A stretch of DNA of 64,000 nt from Ostreococcus lucimarinus CCE9901 (GCF_000092065.1 NC_009360.1:558001-622000), one strand, 5' to 3'; counted from the first letter of the stretch, positions 42,122-52,157 are shown. Numbers and translations are program-made. The notes: generated by a model from the letters alone, not told the origin.

Positions 42122-43276
42122 ATGCCGCGCGAGCGCGTCCGCGACGTCACCGCCGTCGACGTCGACCTCGCGCGCGCGCCGCGCGACGTCCTGACGCGCC
42201 TCGCCGACGAATTGCGACCGCGACTCGACGCCGCCGCGCGCGCCGCGCGCGACGCCTCGCGCGTGTTCTCGCGCGAGCGCGCGCTCCTGGACGCGCTGCG
42301 AAGGAAATCGCGCGCGCAGCACCGGGCGTCGAAGCATCACGGCGCGCTGACGCGCGCGTGCGCGCGCGGGAGGACGTACGACGCGCAGGAGGCGGTGGCG
42401 AAGCTCGAGGCGTTGGCGCGAGACGTCGACGCGTGCGCGCGCGACTCGCGGTTGGCGTACGGAAACGATGCGCTCGTCGTGCCGGCGCGCGCGCGCGCGG
42501 ACGAGGCGATGCGAGCGGCGTGCGCGGCGTGCGCGGTCCTGAGCGAGCTGCAGGGAGCGGGAGAGGATTGCGTGGAGGCGTTCGCGGGGCAGCTCGGTCG
42601 CGGGTACTTCATGGCGCTGAGCGCGACGGCGACGGCGTGCGCGAGTCGGGTGCGGTGCGAGAGCGCGCGGGTGTTGCGGGCGCTCGTCGGCGCGTATAAC
42701 GTCGTGGTGGACGTTCGGGAACACTTACCGCCGCCGGGAAGGTACGACGCGGCGTTCGGGCGACGGCCGCCGGCGGAGTTGCGCGTGGCGACGGCGGCGG
42801 ACGGCGGCGTGCGCGCGACGCCCGTGGGCGACGACGAGGTGCGCGCGGACGAGGAATTGGACGTGTTTTGGGCGTCGGCCGTATCGAACGCGCGAGAGGG
42901 CGCAGAACTGAGCGCAGATGTGAACGTGGAGGCGGACGACGAGCTGAGCGAGCTCGGCGTTCGCGTCGATCGCGACGACGTCGCCGAACGCGACGTCATC
43001 AGGGTGGCGAAGCAGTCGCAAGTGCCTCAGGCTAAGGCGCGAAAATACGAGCGCACTGTGAGTGTGGCGTCGCCATTCGGCGCGCTCACCGCCGCTCCCG
43101 CTGTTTTAAACCCATTCGCGCCGAAAAAACGTCGAAGAAAGAAGAAGGGCGGCGGCGAGGAGCCGCCGACGGCGGGGAAAAAGAAGAAACCGAAGCGGAG
43201 CGACGCGCCAAAAACTGCCGCAGACGCGTTCGAGCGATTGCGTCAAATAAGCTCGTACGGAGGCGGGCCCGACTAG
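42122..43276 (+). CDS. NEPRO-like nucleolar protein (possible RNase MRP partner)
   Basis: The protein is 384 residues from the ATG at 42122. The N-terminal 200 residues are helical. The segment SRERALLDALRRKSRAQHRASKHHGALTRA is like the early helix of NEPRO/RMP1 proteins, and a longer helical repeat region follows, running from LVVPARARADEAMRAACAACAVLSEL to VLRALVGAYNVVVDVREHLPPP. A variable acidic middle is followed by a basic, probably nucleolar, tail (PKKRRRKKKGGG, then KKKKPKRSD). In animals NEPRO is nucleolar, and related proteins belong to RNase MRP. The match is by pattern and helix order only, so this call is tentative; a clade-specific nucleolar protein is the alternative. Confidence 0.5.
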   Translation: MPRERVRDVTAVDVDLARAPRDVLTRLADELRPRLDAAARAARDASRVFSRERALLDALRRKSRAQHRASKHHGALTRACARGRTYDAQEAVAKLEALARDVDACARDSRLAYGNDALVVPARARADEAMRAACAACAVLSELQGAGEDCVEAFAGQLGRGYFMALSATATACASRVRCESARVLRALVGAYNVVVDVREHLPPPGRYDAAFGRRPPAELRVATAADGGVRATPVGDDEVRADEELDVFWASAVSNAREGAELSADVNVEADDELSELGVRVDRDDVAERDVIRVAKQSQVPQAKARKYERTVSVASPFGALTAAPAVLNPFAPKKRRRKKKGGGEEPPTAGKKKKPKRSDAPKTAADAFERLRQISSYGGGPD

Positions 43277-43396
43277 CGTAGATTAGCGTAGAAATAGTGT
43301 GGTGGTGTACAATACAAAATGCGCGACGACCGAGCACGTTCGTTTGTTCGTTCGTTTGCGCGTCAAACGTCAATCAAGTATCAATCGACACCGCGC

Positions 43397-44137
43397 TCAG
43401 CTCATGAGCGCGAGTATCTCGTCTCTGAAAAGCAACCACTGCCCCGCGATTTCACGCCCGACGTCGCGCGTCAAGCGCGCGTCGTCATACATGACCGCCG
43501 CGGCGATCGCCATCCAAAATACCGCCCACAACCCGGCGAGCGCGAGCGCCACGCGCGTGGTCGCGCCCACCACCACACCGACGCACATCACGAACGTCTC
43601 CGGCGTCCATCGTTTCACGTTCGCGCCGCGTTCGCCCTTCGCGACAGCGACGGCGTCGCCATCGTCGTTCGCCCCGCGACCGGCGATTTCGCACGCCTCT
43701 GGCGACGCCTCGAACGCCGCGTTCTCCCGCGTCGACCACGTCGTCTTCGACCGTTTCACCGCGCTATCGATGTCGCCGTCGCCGTGACGCGCCACGCGAT
43801 CGTCCGCATCGCGCGTCACGAGCGCTTTCCGTTCCGCCTTGACCGCGCGTTCCAACGCTTCGATGCGTCGCTCGTGCCTTTCCGTCATCGCGTCCAGCGC
43901 GTTCGCCATCTCTTCGAGCTCGCGTCGGCTCGCCCGCGCGAGCTGCGTCGCCTTGTTCGCGTCCGCGGAAACGGCGTCTTTGACGTTACGCAGGCGCGTG
44001 CTGAACGTTTCGAGCGCGTCGTCGACGGCGCGTTGAAGCGCGTCGAGACGGACCGAGAGCGCGTCGTCGGCGGCGGTCGTCGTTCGCGCGCGCGCGTCGT
44101 CGCGCGCGGGCGCGCCCGCGAGCGAGACGTCGTGCAT
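43397..44137 (-). CDS. Coiled-coil protein with C-terminal membrane hairpin, unrecognised
   Basis: The protein is 246 residues from the ATG at 44137. Residues about 25-110 form a charged coiled coil with heptad spacing (LDALQRAVDDALETF through ALDAMTERHERRIEALERAVKAERKAL). After a variable linker, two hydrophobic segments near 182-218 (FVMCVGVVVGATTRVALALAGLWAVFWMAIAAAVMY) could form one or two membrane helices. The last 25 residues (VGREIAGQWLLFRDEILALMS) are amphipathic. I do not recognise the family. The form is that of a tail-anchored or hairpin coiled-coil membrane protein, for example a tether. Its stop is 120 bp from that of the NEPRO-like gene. Confidence 0.65.
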   Translation of the reverse strand: MHDVSLAGAPARDDARARTTTAADDALSVRLDALQRAVDDALETFSTRLRNVKDAVSADANKATQLARASRRELEEMANALDAMTERHERRIEALERAVKAERKALVTRDADDRVARHGDGDIDSAVKRSKTTWSTRENAAFEASPEACEIAGRGANDDGDAVAVAKGERGANVKRWTPETFVMCVGVVVGATTRVALALAGLWAVFWMAIAAAVMYDDARLTRDVGREIAGQWLLFRDEILALMS

Positions 44138-44272
44138 CGTCGTGTCGTTACGTTCGAGCGCGTTTTCGCGACGACGAGGTCGTCGCGCGTCGCCGTGTGC
44201 CGTGGGAGACGAACCGACTCTTTGCTGTCTCGTCGCCGAATCGGCGACGCGCGCGCGACCCGAGCGCCGCGC

Positions 44273-45619
44273 TTAATCGTACTCCACACCGGCGAACGCG
44301 AGGCCCAAAGCCGGTGCGGGCGGAGCCGCGGCCCGACGCTCGCGCGACCGGGCGATTCTGAGCAGGACGTCGTCGTCGCCGGCGAAGACGGCGGCTTCGC
44401 GAATCGTCGTGGCGACGAGACAGCGAATCAACTTGCGCAAGAAACGGTCTGCGACGAGCTCGATGACGATGACTTCGTCGGCGTCGATGTCGGTGATGTC
44501 GATGGTGTCGTCGTGAGCGTCGTTTCGGCTTTTCGAGCGCCGAACGCCGGCGGTGACTTTGGAGTCGTTGTCGCTGTCGGCGCCGTCGCCGGGCGGCGAA
44601 GGCAATTTCGCCTCGAACGCCCTCGCGACGCGAAACGTGACGACGGAACTCTTCCCAGGCGGCGTGCCTCGCGCGAAGGCGTGCATATCGATCGGCGCGT
44701 TCGCGCACTCGCGCACGAGCGCGGCTAAGATTCGATCGATGATGCGCGCGTCCAAATCAGCCTTCGGCGTGCGCGACTCGCGAAACGCCTGATTCTTCGG
44801 CAAGCAATACACGTACCGTCGACTCTTCGCCGCGAATGTCGCGTGAAACGCCGAGCCCGTCTCGCGCACGTCCGACACGCGCAACAGACCCGCTTTGCCC
44901 GGCGCTGAATCCTCATTCACCAACCGCTCAATCTCCGCCGCGGAGATGGCGTCCGACTTGCTCCAAAGCGATACGCAGCTGGCGAGCGCGCTCACGCCGC
45001 GATCCGTCCTCCCCGCCGACGGCGTCGGGCGCGTCTTATCCAACACCGGTCGCAGCGCCAACTGCAACGCCGCCGACACCGACGCGCACCCCGGCTCGAA
45101 CGTCCCGTCGTACGCGAAATCCCTCGACGCGTTCCACGCGAAGCCCGCGAACGACGGCCCGTGATACGTACACTTCGCCGCGAACGTCCTTCGTCCTTCC
45201 CTGCGTCTTCGCCCCCCGCTCGCGCCCGCGTCGTCGCCGCTCGCGAACACGATTTCCGCCGCGCTCAATCCGAGCTCGCGCAGGCACGCGTCGCCTCGCA
45301 CGCACCGCCTGAAGAATCGCTCGACGCCGCGCCACGGCCTGTCGTCCGCGAACGCGCTCTGCTGCACCGGGTCCCAGCGCCCGACGTTGAACTCGCATCC
45401 GGCCGTCGCGCCGTCGTCGAGGACCAGGGTTTGACACGGATGTCGCGTCGCGACGCGCGCGTCGTCGCTCGCGTTCGCGTCGCTCGCGTCGCTCGCCCGC
45501 GACGTCGCGCCGACCGGCGGCGGGACGCGCGCGGTCGCCATCGACCCGCGACGCGCGCGCGCGCGCGCGGCGCGCGCGCGCGACGTTCGAGACGCTCGCG
45601 CGACGCGCGCGAGACGCAT
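44273..45619 (-). CDS. tRNA pseudouridine synthase, TruA family
   Basis: The protein is 448 residues from the ATG at 45619; an internal ATG at 45541 is an alternative start, and the stretch between is Arg/Ala-rich like an organelle transit peptide. Family marks are CTYHGPSFAGFAWN, SVSAALQLALRP, the catalytic block SAGRTDRGVSAL (Asp nucleophile), SAFHATFAAKSRRYVYCL and the typical last strand LGLAFAGVEYD. TruA-type enzymes turn uridines 38-40 of the tRNA anticodon stem to pseudouridine. A poorly conserved acidic insert sits before the final core strands. Its promoter region is shared with the EAPP-like gene, 97 bp away. Confidence 0.88.
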   Translation of the reverse strand: MRLARVARASRTSRARAARARARRGSMATARVPPPVGATSRASDASDANASDDARVATRHPCQTLVLDDGATAGCEFNVGRWDPVQQSAFADDRPWRGVERFFRRCVRGDACLRELGLSAAEIVFASGDDAGASGGRRRREGRRTFAAKCTYHGPSFAGFAWNASRDFAYDGTFEPGCASVSAALQLALRPVLDKTRPTPSAGRTDRGVSALASCVSLWSKSDAISAAEIERLVNEDSAPGKAGLLRVSDVRETGSAFHATFAAKSRRYVYCLPKNQAFRESRTPKADLDARIIDRILAALVRECANAPIDMHAFARGTPPGKSSVVTFRVARAFEAKLPSPPGDGADSDNDSKVTAGVRRSKSRNDAHDDTIDITDIDADEVIVIELVADRFLRKLIRCLVATTIREAAVFAGDDDVLLRIARSRERRAAAPPAPALGLAFAGVEYD

Positions 45620-45716
45620 GCGCGCGCGCGAGGACGCGCGGGCGCGGCGTCGCGCGCCGATGTGCGACCGCGCGCGCGTCCCGGTCGTTCGCTAACGGTC
45701 GTCACTCGACGCCGCG
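45620..45716. promoter_or_regulatory. Shared divergent promoter, TruA-type gene and EAPP-like gene
   Basis: Only 97 bp separate the two ATGs if the longer TruA start is used. The sequence is GC-rich without a clear TATA box. It must serve both genes. Confidence 0.55.
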
Positions 45717-46172
45717 ATGCGCGACGCCGACGCCGCGAGCGACGGCGACGACGGCGCGAGCGCGTCGGAAGAGTCGGACTCTTCGTCCTCGGGCGCGCTC
45801 GGGGACGTGGGCGCGCGCGAGCGCGATGAATTCTTCGACGAGGGCGCGGATGCGGCGGACGAGCGCGCCGTCGTTCGCGCGCTCGGTGGCGCCGACGCGG
45901 CGACGACGGACGCGCGCCTGTCCTGCCCGGGGTGCTTCGCGCTGGTGTGCGTGCTGTGTCAGCGACACGAGCGGTACAAGGGGCAGTACCGCGCGGTGTT
46001 CGCGCGAGGGGTGGAGACGTCGACGACGAGCTGTCTGCGGCCGACGGACGACGACGGCGACGGCGCGGACGAAAGGTACAGGGAGGTGACGTGCGCGCAG
46101 TGTGGGACCGTAGTCGCGGTGCAGGATGATGATGACGTGTATCATTTCTTTAACGTGTTCAGCGCGGGGTGA
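45717..46172 (+). CDS. EAPP-family (E2F-associated phosphoprotein) small zinc protein
   Basis: The protein is 151 residues. An acidic, Ser-rich N-terminus (about 1-65) is followed by the family core: LSCPGCFALVCVLCQRHERYKGQYRAVFA, then a variable loop, then EVTCAQCGTVVAVQDDDDVYHFFNVFSAG. Four CxxC-type pairs or singles (CPGC, CVLC, CAQC) imply zinc binding. In animals EAPP binds activating E2F factors and interacts with RNA polymerase II regulation. In algae the role is untested, but the core is well conserved. No introns are apparent. Confidence 0.87.
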   Translation: MRDADAASDGDDGASASEESDSSSSGALGDVGARERDEFFDEGADAADERAVVRALGGADAATTDARLSCPGCFALVCVLCQRHERYKGQYRAVFARGVETSTTSCLRPTDDDGDGADERYREVTCAQCGTVVAVQDDDDVYHFFNVFSAG

Positions 46173-46296
46173 TGGTGAGTGATGGGATCGACGACGCGAA
46201 CGCGGCGGGACGGGACGGCTGCTATTTACGTCGTCGCCGAGTAAATTTCTCGTCGCGAGACGTCATTCGTGCGCGCGCGACGAAAACGGCGCGACC

Positions 46297-47931
46297 ATGC
46301 GGAAACGTGCTGACGTCGGTGGATCGATGGCGTACGAGACGATGACACCGGCGTCGCACGGTGAGGGCGAGGACGACGCGACGGCGACGAGCGAGTCAAA
46401 CGCTTTGACCAACGGGATTTTCAAAAGCGGAGATACACGTAAACACGCGCGCGCGGAGACGCCACCGACGCTTCGGGATGCTGCGTGGGACTGGATAAGC
46501 GTACAAGCATGCATCGTCGCAGGCATCATCGTGATAACTGGCTACTTTTCCTTCATATCCACCGGTACGTGGCGCAAGTGCGTGAAATCTCTCGACGTAG
46601 ACCTGCGTGATGCTTCGGGGCGAGAAGAAGTCATTCGAACGTTTCTACGCTGCACTTTCGCGCGCGAACGAGGTAAAAACTATCGACCGTGGCGAATGGG
46701 TGACTTTTCCGTGCTCTTCGTGCGGCTGTCGACGATCACATTTTACGGCGAGGTGATTTTTCACCAGATGAGCGCGTGGCACGTCTCAAAATATCGTAAG
46801 TGGCGCACAAAGTTCGCCGTGCAATCGTTCGCGCAAATGTACATCGTTTACTTTGTCATGATATCGATTTTGGGGTATCACTCGACATATTCTCACATTG
46901 TCGTCCTGAACTCCTTTAGTGCGCTCTTCCTTTGCGGTGCGACGGCGAAGGAGTTTTGGAACACAAAAGGTTTGAGTTGGTTCTGGACGTACTTTTTTGG
47001 ACCTGGCATCATCGGTAGGCCAGTGGTTGAATTCTTCCTCGTCATCGTCGCCGATCCGAACGTTAGCGCGCCTCTCAAGCTCGCCGTGCGGTTCATTTTT
47101 CTGCCCTTACTGTGGGAAACTTTTCGCGGTTTTGAAAGGCACTTCACGAGGTTGAATCCGTCTCCTGGGCCGTGCCTTAATCTTCCGTATTTCATCTCTA
47201 GCACGCTCCAGGAGTCCTTCGTCTCGAGGTATGTGATGTTTCTGCTCTCTGCGGGCGGTGCGGTGAAAAGCATGGCAACCGTGCAGGCGATACTGGCTTT
47301 ACACGAACTCATGATGAACGTCGTGCAGAAGGATCGAGACGTGCACTTGGTTAAGTTATTCCTCGGAAAACAGTCCGCGGAAGCTCTGCTCGTGTCGCGC
47401 AAGCAGCACGATATCGTTGCCTTAAACTCAATCGTCTCTTCATTCGCAGAGATTTGTGCAATCATCGTGATTTCTCTGTACTTGTATGTCTTTCGCATGG
47501 CGAGCGAAGGCAACGAGGACGTCGTCGACTTGAAGGCGTACGGTGTGCAGGCGATAAACTTGATAGCGATCGAAATGGTGCTTTCGTTCTTCATCATGTA
47601 CGTTCAGCAACGGTTCCACGGTATACGACACGGCGATGTTTTCCCTAAAGGGTATTTTTTACGCAAGGGAAGATGGCTCGCCGTGAGCTATAAATTCGTC
47701 GTTTTTCTGTGGATCACCGCCATGATGGCGCACAAGGTGACAATTTATCTCGTTGGTAATCAGTTCCACAAGTACCTGTGCCCGCGTATCAACGATGATG
47801 GGAGCGTCTTCACCTTTCAATGTTCGACAGAGGATTACAAACTCGCGCCAGGAGGGTTTTACTACAACTCGGAGGCGTGGTTGATTCAACAGTACGACTA
47901 TCCCGTCGCCGTTTTGTCGGACAAGGGGTAG
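46297..47931 (+). CDS. Polytopic membrane protein, unrecognised
   Basis: The protein is 544 residues from the ATG at 46297; a second in-frame ATG follows 10 residues later. After a soluble N-terminus of about 65 residues, eight to ten hydrophobic segments are visible. The first is at ACIVAGIIVITGYFSFI and the last at FVVFLWITAMMAHKVTIYLVG. Loops hold conserved-looking charged patches (WHVSKYRKWRTKF, LLWETFRGFERHF). A short C-terminal domain contains LCPRINDDG and CSTEDYKLAPGGFYYN. I do not recognise the family and assign no transport or enzyme role. The coding sequence is clearly less GC-rich than the flanking EAPP and TruA genes. Confidence 0.8.
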   Translation: MRKRADVGGSMAYETMTPASHGEGEDDATATSESNALTNGIFKSGDTRKHARAETPPTLRDAAWDWISVQACIVAGIIVITGYFSFISTGTWRKCVKSLDVDLRDASGREEVIRTFLRCTFARERGKNYRPWRMGDFSVLFVRLSTITFYGEVIFHQMSAWHVSKYRKWRTKFAVQSFAQMYIVYFVMISILGYHSTYSHIVVLNSFSALFLCGATAKEFWNTKGLSWFWTYFFGPGIIGRPVVEFFLVIVADPNVSAPLKLAVRFIFLPLLWETFRGFERHFTRLNPSPGPCLNLPYFISSTLQESFVSRYVMFLLSAGGAVKSMATVQAILALHELMMNVVQKDRDVHLVKLFLGKQSAEALLVSRKQHDIVALNSIVSSFAEICAIIVISLYLYVFRMASEGNEDVVDLKAYGVQAINLIAIEMVLSFFIMYVQQRFHGIRHGDVFPKGYFLRKGRWLAVSYKFVVFLWITAMMAHKVTIYLVGNQFHKYLCPRINDDGSVFTFQCSTEDYKLAPGGFYYNSEAWLIQQYDYPVAVLSDKG

Positions 47932-48040
47932 TGGCGGTCGCGTGGTTGTTTGTCCGCGAGCTACAAGCGAAACAAACTGTCACAAAGTAGAAGATGTAAT
48001 AGCGATAGGTTTACTGAAACACACCTCCCGATAAAATAGT

Positions 48041-51000
48041 TTACAAATCGCGCGCACTTCTATCCTCGGGTAGCGTGGGTAAAGACAAGCTCTCTAGACT
48101 CACGCCGCGCGAATGCGTCGGAGTGCGATCTTGGCTACTCCGGCGACCTCCTGGGACGTCGGGAAATTGCGTTTCTTTGCCCCAAACATCAGCGAAAGAC
48201 AGTTTACGACGGTGTTTTGGCGCCTTGATCTCCTCCGCTTTCACCGGAGCGATTCCTAAGCTTTCAACGACGACGCCGTGTAAAGTACCACTTCTTCGAG
48301 GCGACTTGAGTTCAACGTCCACTTTTTGGCGAGGCTCGACGCCCTCCTTTTCGCTCTTTCCGCCGGACGACCTCCGGATAGCTGCGTCTCTATCTTGCAC
48401 CTCATCGGCTAAAGTCGGCCTAAAATATCGCATGAACATGATGGACGCAATGTAGGGCCAGATGGAGATGATCGCCACCGGCCAAAACCCGAGCCAGTAT
48501 TTCATCACCTGAGACGTTATCGGTAAAAACGTCTTGTAACTGTAAGTGGAGTAGTACACTTCCGTCTCACTTAACGCCATGTTCAAGATGAACCACAGTA
48601 GGATGGAACCCCATATGACTACGTGATGAAATAAAGTCCAAAAGTTGCACAACAATCCGAGTTGTACGTTCAAAGCGATGAGGAGCGCAGTGTACAAAGT
48701 CGTTCCGACCTCCCACAGCCCAAACGGCTGTCCGCTTTCCGCGTCCGCTTCGCCCGTGTGGATGCCGTAGAAGACCATAACGAAGCTCACAACCGCGACG
48801 TAAATACCGTACGCAAACCAAGTCAAACGACGGCGCGACGTAAACTGTGAGTTCGCCTGTGTTTCTCTGTACAGTTCCGGAACCTCCATCGAACTCTGCG
48901 GTTTCACGTCTTGGTCAAGGATACCGAGCGCTAGTACCGGAAAGTTGGTGAAGAAAATGTTGAACGACGACATCAGCCAATCGTTGTACACAGTCTGTCC
49001 GCTGGCTTTGGTGTGCATGTTGAATATGAAAATAGTCAAACCAAAAGCGATGTTCTTAAAGAAGAAGTACGTCACCATGCGTGCAATTCGCTTGTAATTG
49101 TATCGACCGTGGAGGAGAAGAAGGCGCTCCAAGAAGCGGAACTGGGCAAATGCGAAATCCGACGCCATGACTGCTTGCATACCCTCTTGGCCACTGATGC
49201 CGACACCGATGTGAGCGGCTTGAATCATCCCGACATCGTTCGCACCGTCACCGATAGCGAGCGTGATGCGTCCAGAATCCTTCACGAGAGTCGTCACGAG
49301 CGCCTTTTGTAAAGGCGACACGCGGCAGCAAATAACCGCGCTGCACTTGGTTCCCAGGGCTAGGAAGCTTCCGGCGAGCTCTGGTTTGAGAGCCAGCGTG
49401 AGCGAACGACCGTCGATAACCATACCGACGTCGGCGTCGAGCTGAATCGCGGCTTCGGCGTCTACTAAACCAGCTTCAATCTGCTGCTTCACTGAGGCCA
49501 TGGCGAGGCGTTGAAATGTCGCGCTGTCGATCTCGCCGTTGTTTTCTTGTTTAACCAAATCTTCGACGTTGATGACGCGGACCTTCATTTGCGGAGTGAT
49601 GAGCGAGCACGCTTGCCCGATGTTTATCGCAGTATCTTGCTTGTCACCGGTGAGTACCCAAACTGCGATGTTTGCCTTCATGAGTTGTTCAATGGTACGC
49701 GGTACGCCGACTTGCAATTTGTCTTCAATCGCAGTCGAGCCCAACAGCGTGAGGTCTTTCTCGATGAGATTCGCCACCTCTTCCAGTTTCTCTTCACGAT
49801 TTTGGAGAGCTTGGCTCGCCTCGATGAACTTTTCATTCCACGAAGCGTACTCAGAAGGGTTGATGACTCGACGCGCGAGGCACAACGTGCGCAAACCGCA
49901 CTTTGCCCACGCATCCATGTGCTCCTGGGTCGCATCCTTGAATTCATTGCCGTTCTGAGACAGTCGCTCATAAATGACGTTGTCGGCACCCTTGGTGAAG
50001 AGAAGGATACGTCCATCGTTTTTGCTCTTCACGATGACGCTCATGCGCTTTCGAGCCGACGTGAACTCCAGCGTGTTGAGAATGGTGTACGTCACGTCCT
50101 CCGTCCCCGGTCGCCCGTCATTGAATGCTTCTTCCTCAACCGTGATTGTCGTTGCCGAACGATGCTTGAAGAAGAAGCCGAAGCGCTTTGCCGCGACGAC
50201 GAACGCAAGTTCATCCGGGCTCTCCGCCTGATAAACGATTTCAGACGGGACAGGATTTCCTTCAGGAATAACCGTTTGACAAATGCCGAGTACACGGAAA
50301 AAACCGCGACAAATGTCAGCGTCTGATCTCTTATGCCACGCTCCGTTCTCAAGTCGCTTATCGCGGAAATTGAACGATGGCTCGATTGCGTCACCATTTT
50401 TTGGTGGCAACGGCTCGCCCTTGCGCTGCATGATGGCTCGTTCTATCTCCGTCACACCCTCGCCGTACGCGACGCCAGCGATCGAGCACTTGAAGAACTC
50501 CATCGTGTTGCACGTCAGGGTACCAGTCTTATCACTCAGCACGGTGTGTACCATACCGAGCTCTTCATTCAGGTTGGTCGTTCTCGCGAGCGCGGGAGTG
50601 TCCGTCTCTTCGTGGTACATCGCTCGATCCTTGTTCAGGAAGACAAATCCTTGGAAAACCTTCACCAACTCCAAAGAAACGTAAAGAGAGATTGGAATAA
50701 GATAGCCGTATAGGACGTAGGACGTGAAAAAGGCAATAACACCAACGCTGGTTCTGTTATCCGGATTGAACGTAACATCCTGTAAGTGCACGGCCAAGTA
50801 CCAATGGTCCTTCGCGCCGCTACCAATCCAGGCGGAGCAATAAATCGCCGAGGCCGTGCTCATAACGAACAGCGCTATCAACATGGTGATGACGACCCCA
50901 TCCATTTGCTTTTCGAGGTGCGAGCGCTTAGACGGGGTATCCGTGGCGTTCATCATAACCTTTGAATCGTGTCCAGTGTACACGCACACGCCGACGATCC

Positions 51001-51814
51001 ATTCCGTGTTGCGAAGACTTGAACCTCGCAGCAACATATTTGAAGGATTAAGCGAGACTTTCTTACCGTTCGGGTACAACGGCGCGCCGATGGACAAGTT
51101 TCCAGAGTACGTGTACAAAGAGTTGTTTGGATGCTCGCATTCGATGAACGTCTTTCCCTCGGACATCTTCGCAAACGTTTCGCGATCAAACTTCAAGTCC
51201 GCGACGTCAACCGAACGCTTGGTTTTCAAGTTTGTTTCCCCGTCCAAGTTCTTCGTCTCGACGTAACACGCGTTTTCGTCACTCGAGCTATCGAGCATGA
51301 TGAGGTCGCAAGGGAAAAACTGGTCTCGCACCACGCGCACGATGTTGCCGACCTTCAAGTCGTGCCACTCGCAGTTCTCAAACGACTCCCCGTTAAATCG
51401 TTCAGTCGTCGACGTGTTTTGGACGCGATCTTGCACGTGTCTCTTGTAATCTTCTACCGCTTCCTTAGCCAGCGACAGCCCAATCACCATAGTCAAGGGC
51501 GTCCACGTCGTGTACGGCTGGATCGGCGAGACGGTCGGAAAGAGCGAAATCACCGCCACGGACAAGAAATACAGGTTCGCCACCCGACGAAACTGTTCGT
51601 ACAGCCCCTTCGGCGCGAAAGTCACGACATTGTACTTCCCCGTGCAGATGGAATTATCCTTACACTTAAACTCCTTCGCCAAATCCTTCCCGTCGTTCGG
51701 TTCGCCCGCGCCGAGCACCAATTTGCGCGCCGTCGGCTTTGCCCTTTTCCGTCGCAAACGTTCGACCATCGTCGGCCTGCGCTCCAGCGCCGCCGCTGCG
51801 GTCGTCGGCGCCAT
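48041..51814 (-). CDS. P4-type phospholipid-transporting ATPase (flippase)
   Basis: The protein is 1,257 residues from the ATG at 51814; the longer frame runs back to a TTG inside the PreP stop region and is not used. P4-ATPase marks are present: YNVVTFAPKGLYEQFRRVANLYFL, DGETNLK, the membrane motif PISLYVSLE typical of the P4 class, the phosphorylation site LSDKTGTLTCNTMEFFKCS (Asp near 425), YQAESPDELAFV, WVLTGDKQDTAINIG and IGDGANDVGMIQAAHIGVGISG. About ten membrane helices are expected. It moves phospholipids to the cytoplasmic leaflet, usually with a CDC50/ALIS beta subunit. The tail is Ser/Pro-rich and probably phosphorylated. Confidence 0.96.
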   Translation of the reverse strand: MAPTTAAAALERRPTMVERLRRKRAKPTARKLVLGAGEPNDGKDLAKEFKCKDNSICTGKYNVVTFAPKGLYEQFRRVANLYFLSVAVISLFPTVSPIQPYTTWTPLTMVIGLSLAKEAVEDYKRHVQDRVQNTSTTERFNGESFENCEWHDLKVGNIVRVVRDQFFPCDLIMLDSSSDENACYVETKNLDGETNLKTKRSVDVADLKFDRETFAKMSEGKTFIECEHPNNSLYTYSGNLSIGAPLYPNGKKVSLNPSNMLLRGSSLRNTEWIVGVCVYTGHDSKVMMNATDTPSKRSHLEKQMDGVVITMLIALFVMSTASAIYCSAWIGSGAKDHWYLAVHLQDVTFNPDNRTSVGVIAFFTSYVLYGYLIPISLYVSLELVKVFQGFVFLNKDRAMYHEETDTPALARTTNLNEELGMVHTVLSDKTGTLTCNTMEFFKCSIAGVAYGEGVTEIERAIMQRKGEPLPPKNGDAIEPSFNFRDKRLENGAWHKRSDADICRGFFRVLGICQTVIPEGNPVPSEIVYQAESPDELAFVVAAKRFGFFFKHRSATTITVEEEAFNDGRPGTEDVTYTILNTLEFTSARKRMSVIVKSKNDGRILLFTKGADNVIYERLSQNGNEFKDATQEHMDAWAKCGLRTLCLARRVINPSEYASWNEKFIEASQALQNREEKLEEVANLIEKDLTLLGSTAIEDKLQVGVPRTIEQLMKANIAVWVLTGDKQDTAINIGQACSLITPQMKVRVINVEDLVKQENNGEIDSATFQRLAMASVKQQIEAGLVDAEAAIQLDADVGMVIDGRSLTLALKPELAGSFLALGTKCSAVICCRVSPLQKALVTTLVKDSGRITLAIGDGANDVGMIQAAHIGVGISGQEGMQAVMASDFAFAQFRFLERLLLLHGRYNYKRIARMVTYFFFKNIAFGLTIFIFNMHTKASGQTVYNDWLMSSFNIFFTNFPVLALGILDQDVKPQSSMEVPELYRETQANSQFTSRRRLTWFAYGIYVAVVSFVMVFYGIHTGEADAESGQPFGLWEVGTTLYTALLIALNVQLGLLCNFWTLFHHVVIWGSILLWFILNMALSETEVYYSTYSYKTFLPITSQVMKYWLGFWPVAIISIWPYIASIMFMRYFRPTLADEVQDRDAAIRRSSGGKSEKEGVEPRQKVDVELKSPRRSGTLHGVVVESLGIAPVKAEEIKAPKHRRKLSFADVWGKETQFPDVPGGRRSSQDRTPTHSRGVSLESLSLPTLPEDRSARDL

Positions 51815-52157
51815 CGTCCGCGCGATCGATCTTCCGCGCGATCGTCCTCGCGCGCGGGCGTGCGCGGCGCGATCTCGCGAGCAATTTTTGGCGGTTGGAA
51901 ACGATCGGTCGTTCGATCGGTTCGCGCTCGCGATGCGTCTCGCGTCGCGTCGCGTTCGGGTCGAGGATGCGCGTCGCGAGTCAACGTCGGTATCGATCGA
52001 CGGTGCGATGTCTCGCGCGCGTGCGGCCGCGTCGCGCGACGCGCGAGGGCGGTTGTGAAGTCTCCGGGCCTTCGACGAGTCGTGAACCGCGAAAAAACCG
52101 GTTTGAAAAATTAAATTGGCGACTGCGATTACAACGAAAGCGAGGGCGCGGCGACGA
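51815..52157. other. Intergenic region upstream of the P4-ATPase gene
   Basis: These 343 bp lie between the P4-ATPase ATG and the PreP stop, both on the minus strand. The stretch near the ATPase start is GC-rich with CGCG runs; the part near PreP (52080-52130) is AT-richer with an AAAATTAAATT segment. I see no gene. It should hold the PreP 3' end signal and the ATPase promoter. Confidence 0.5.

Noticed and set aside
43319-44728. 469-residue plus-strand frame opposite the coiled-coil and TruA genes
   Set aside because: Arg-rich shadow of two genes with clear protein features on the other strand.
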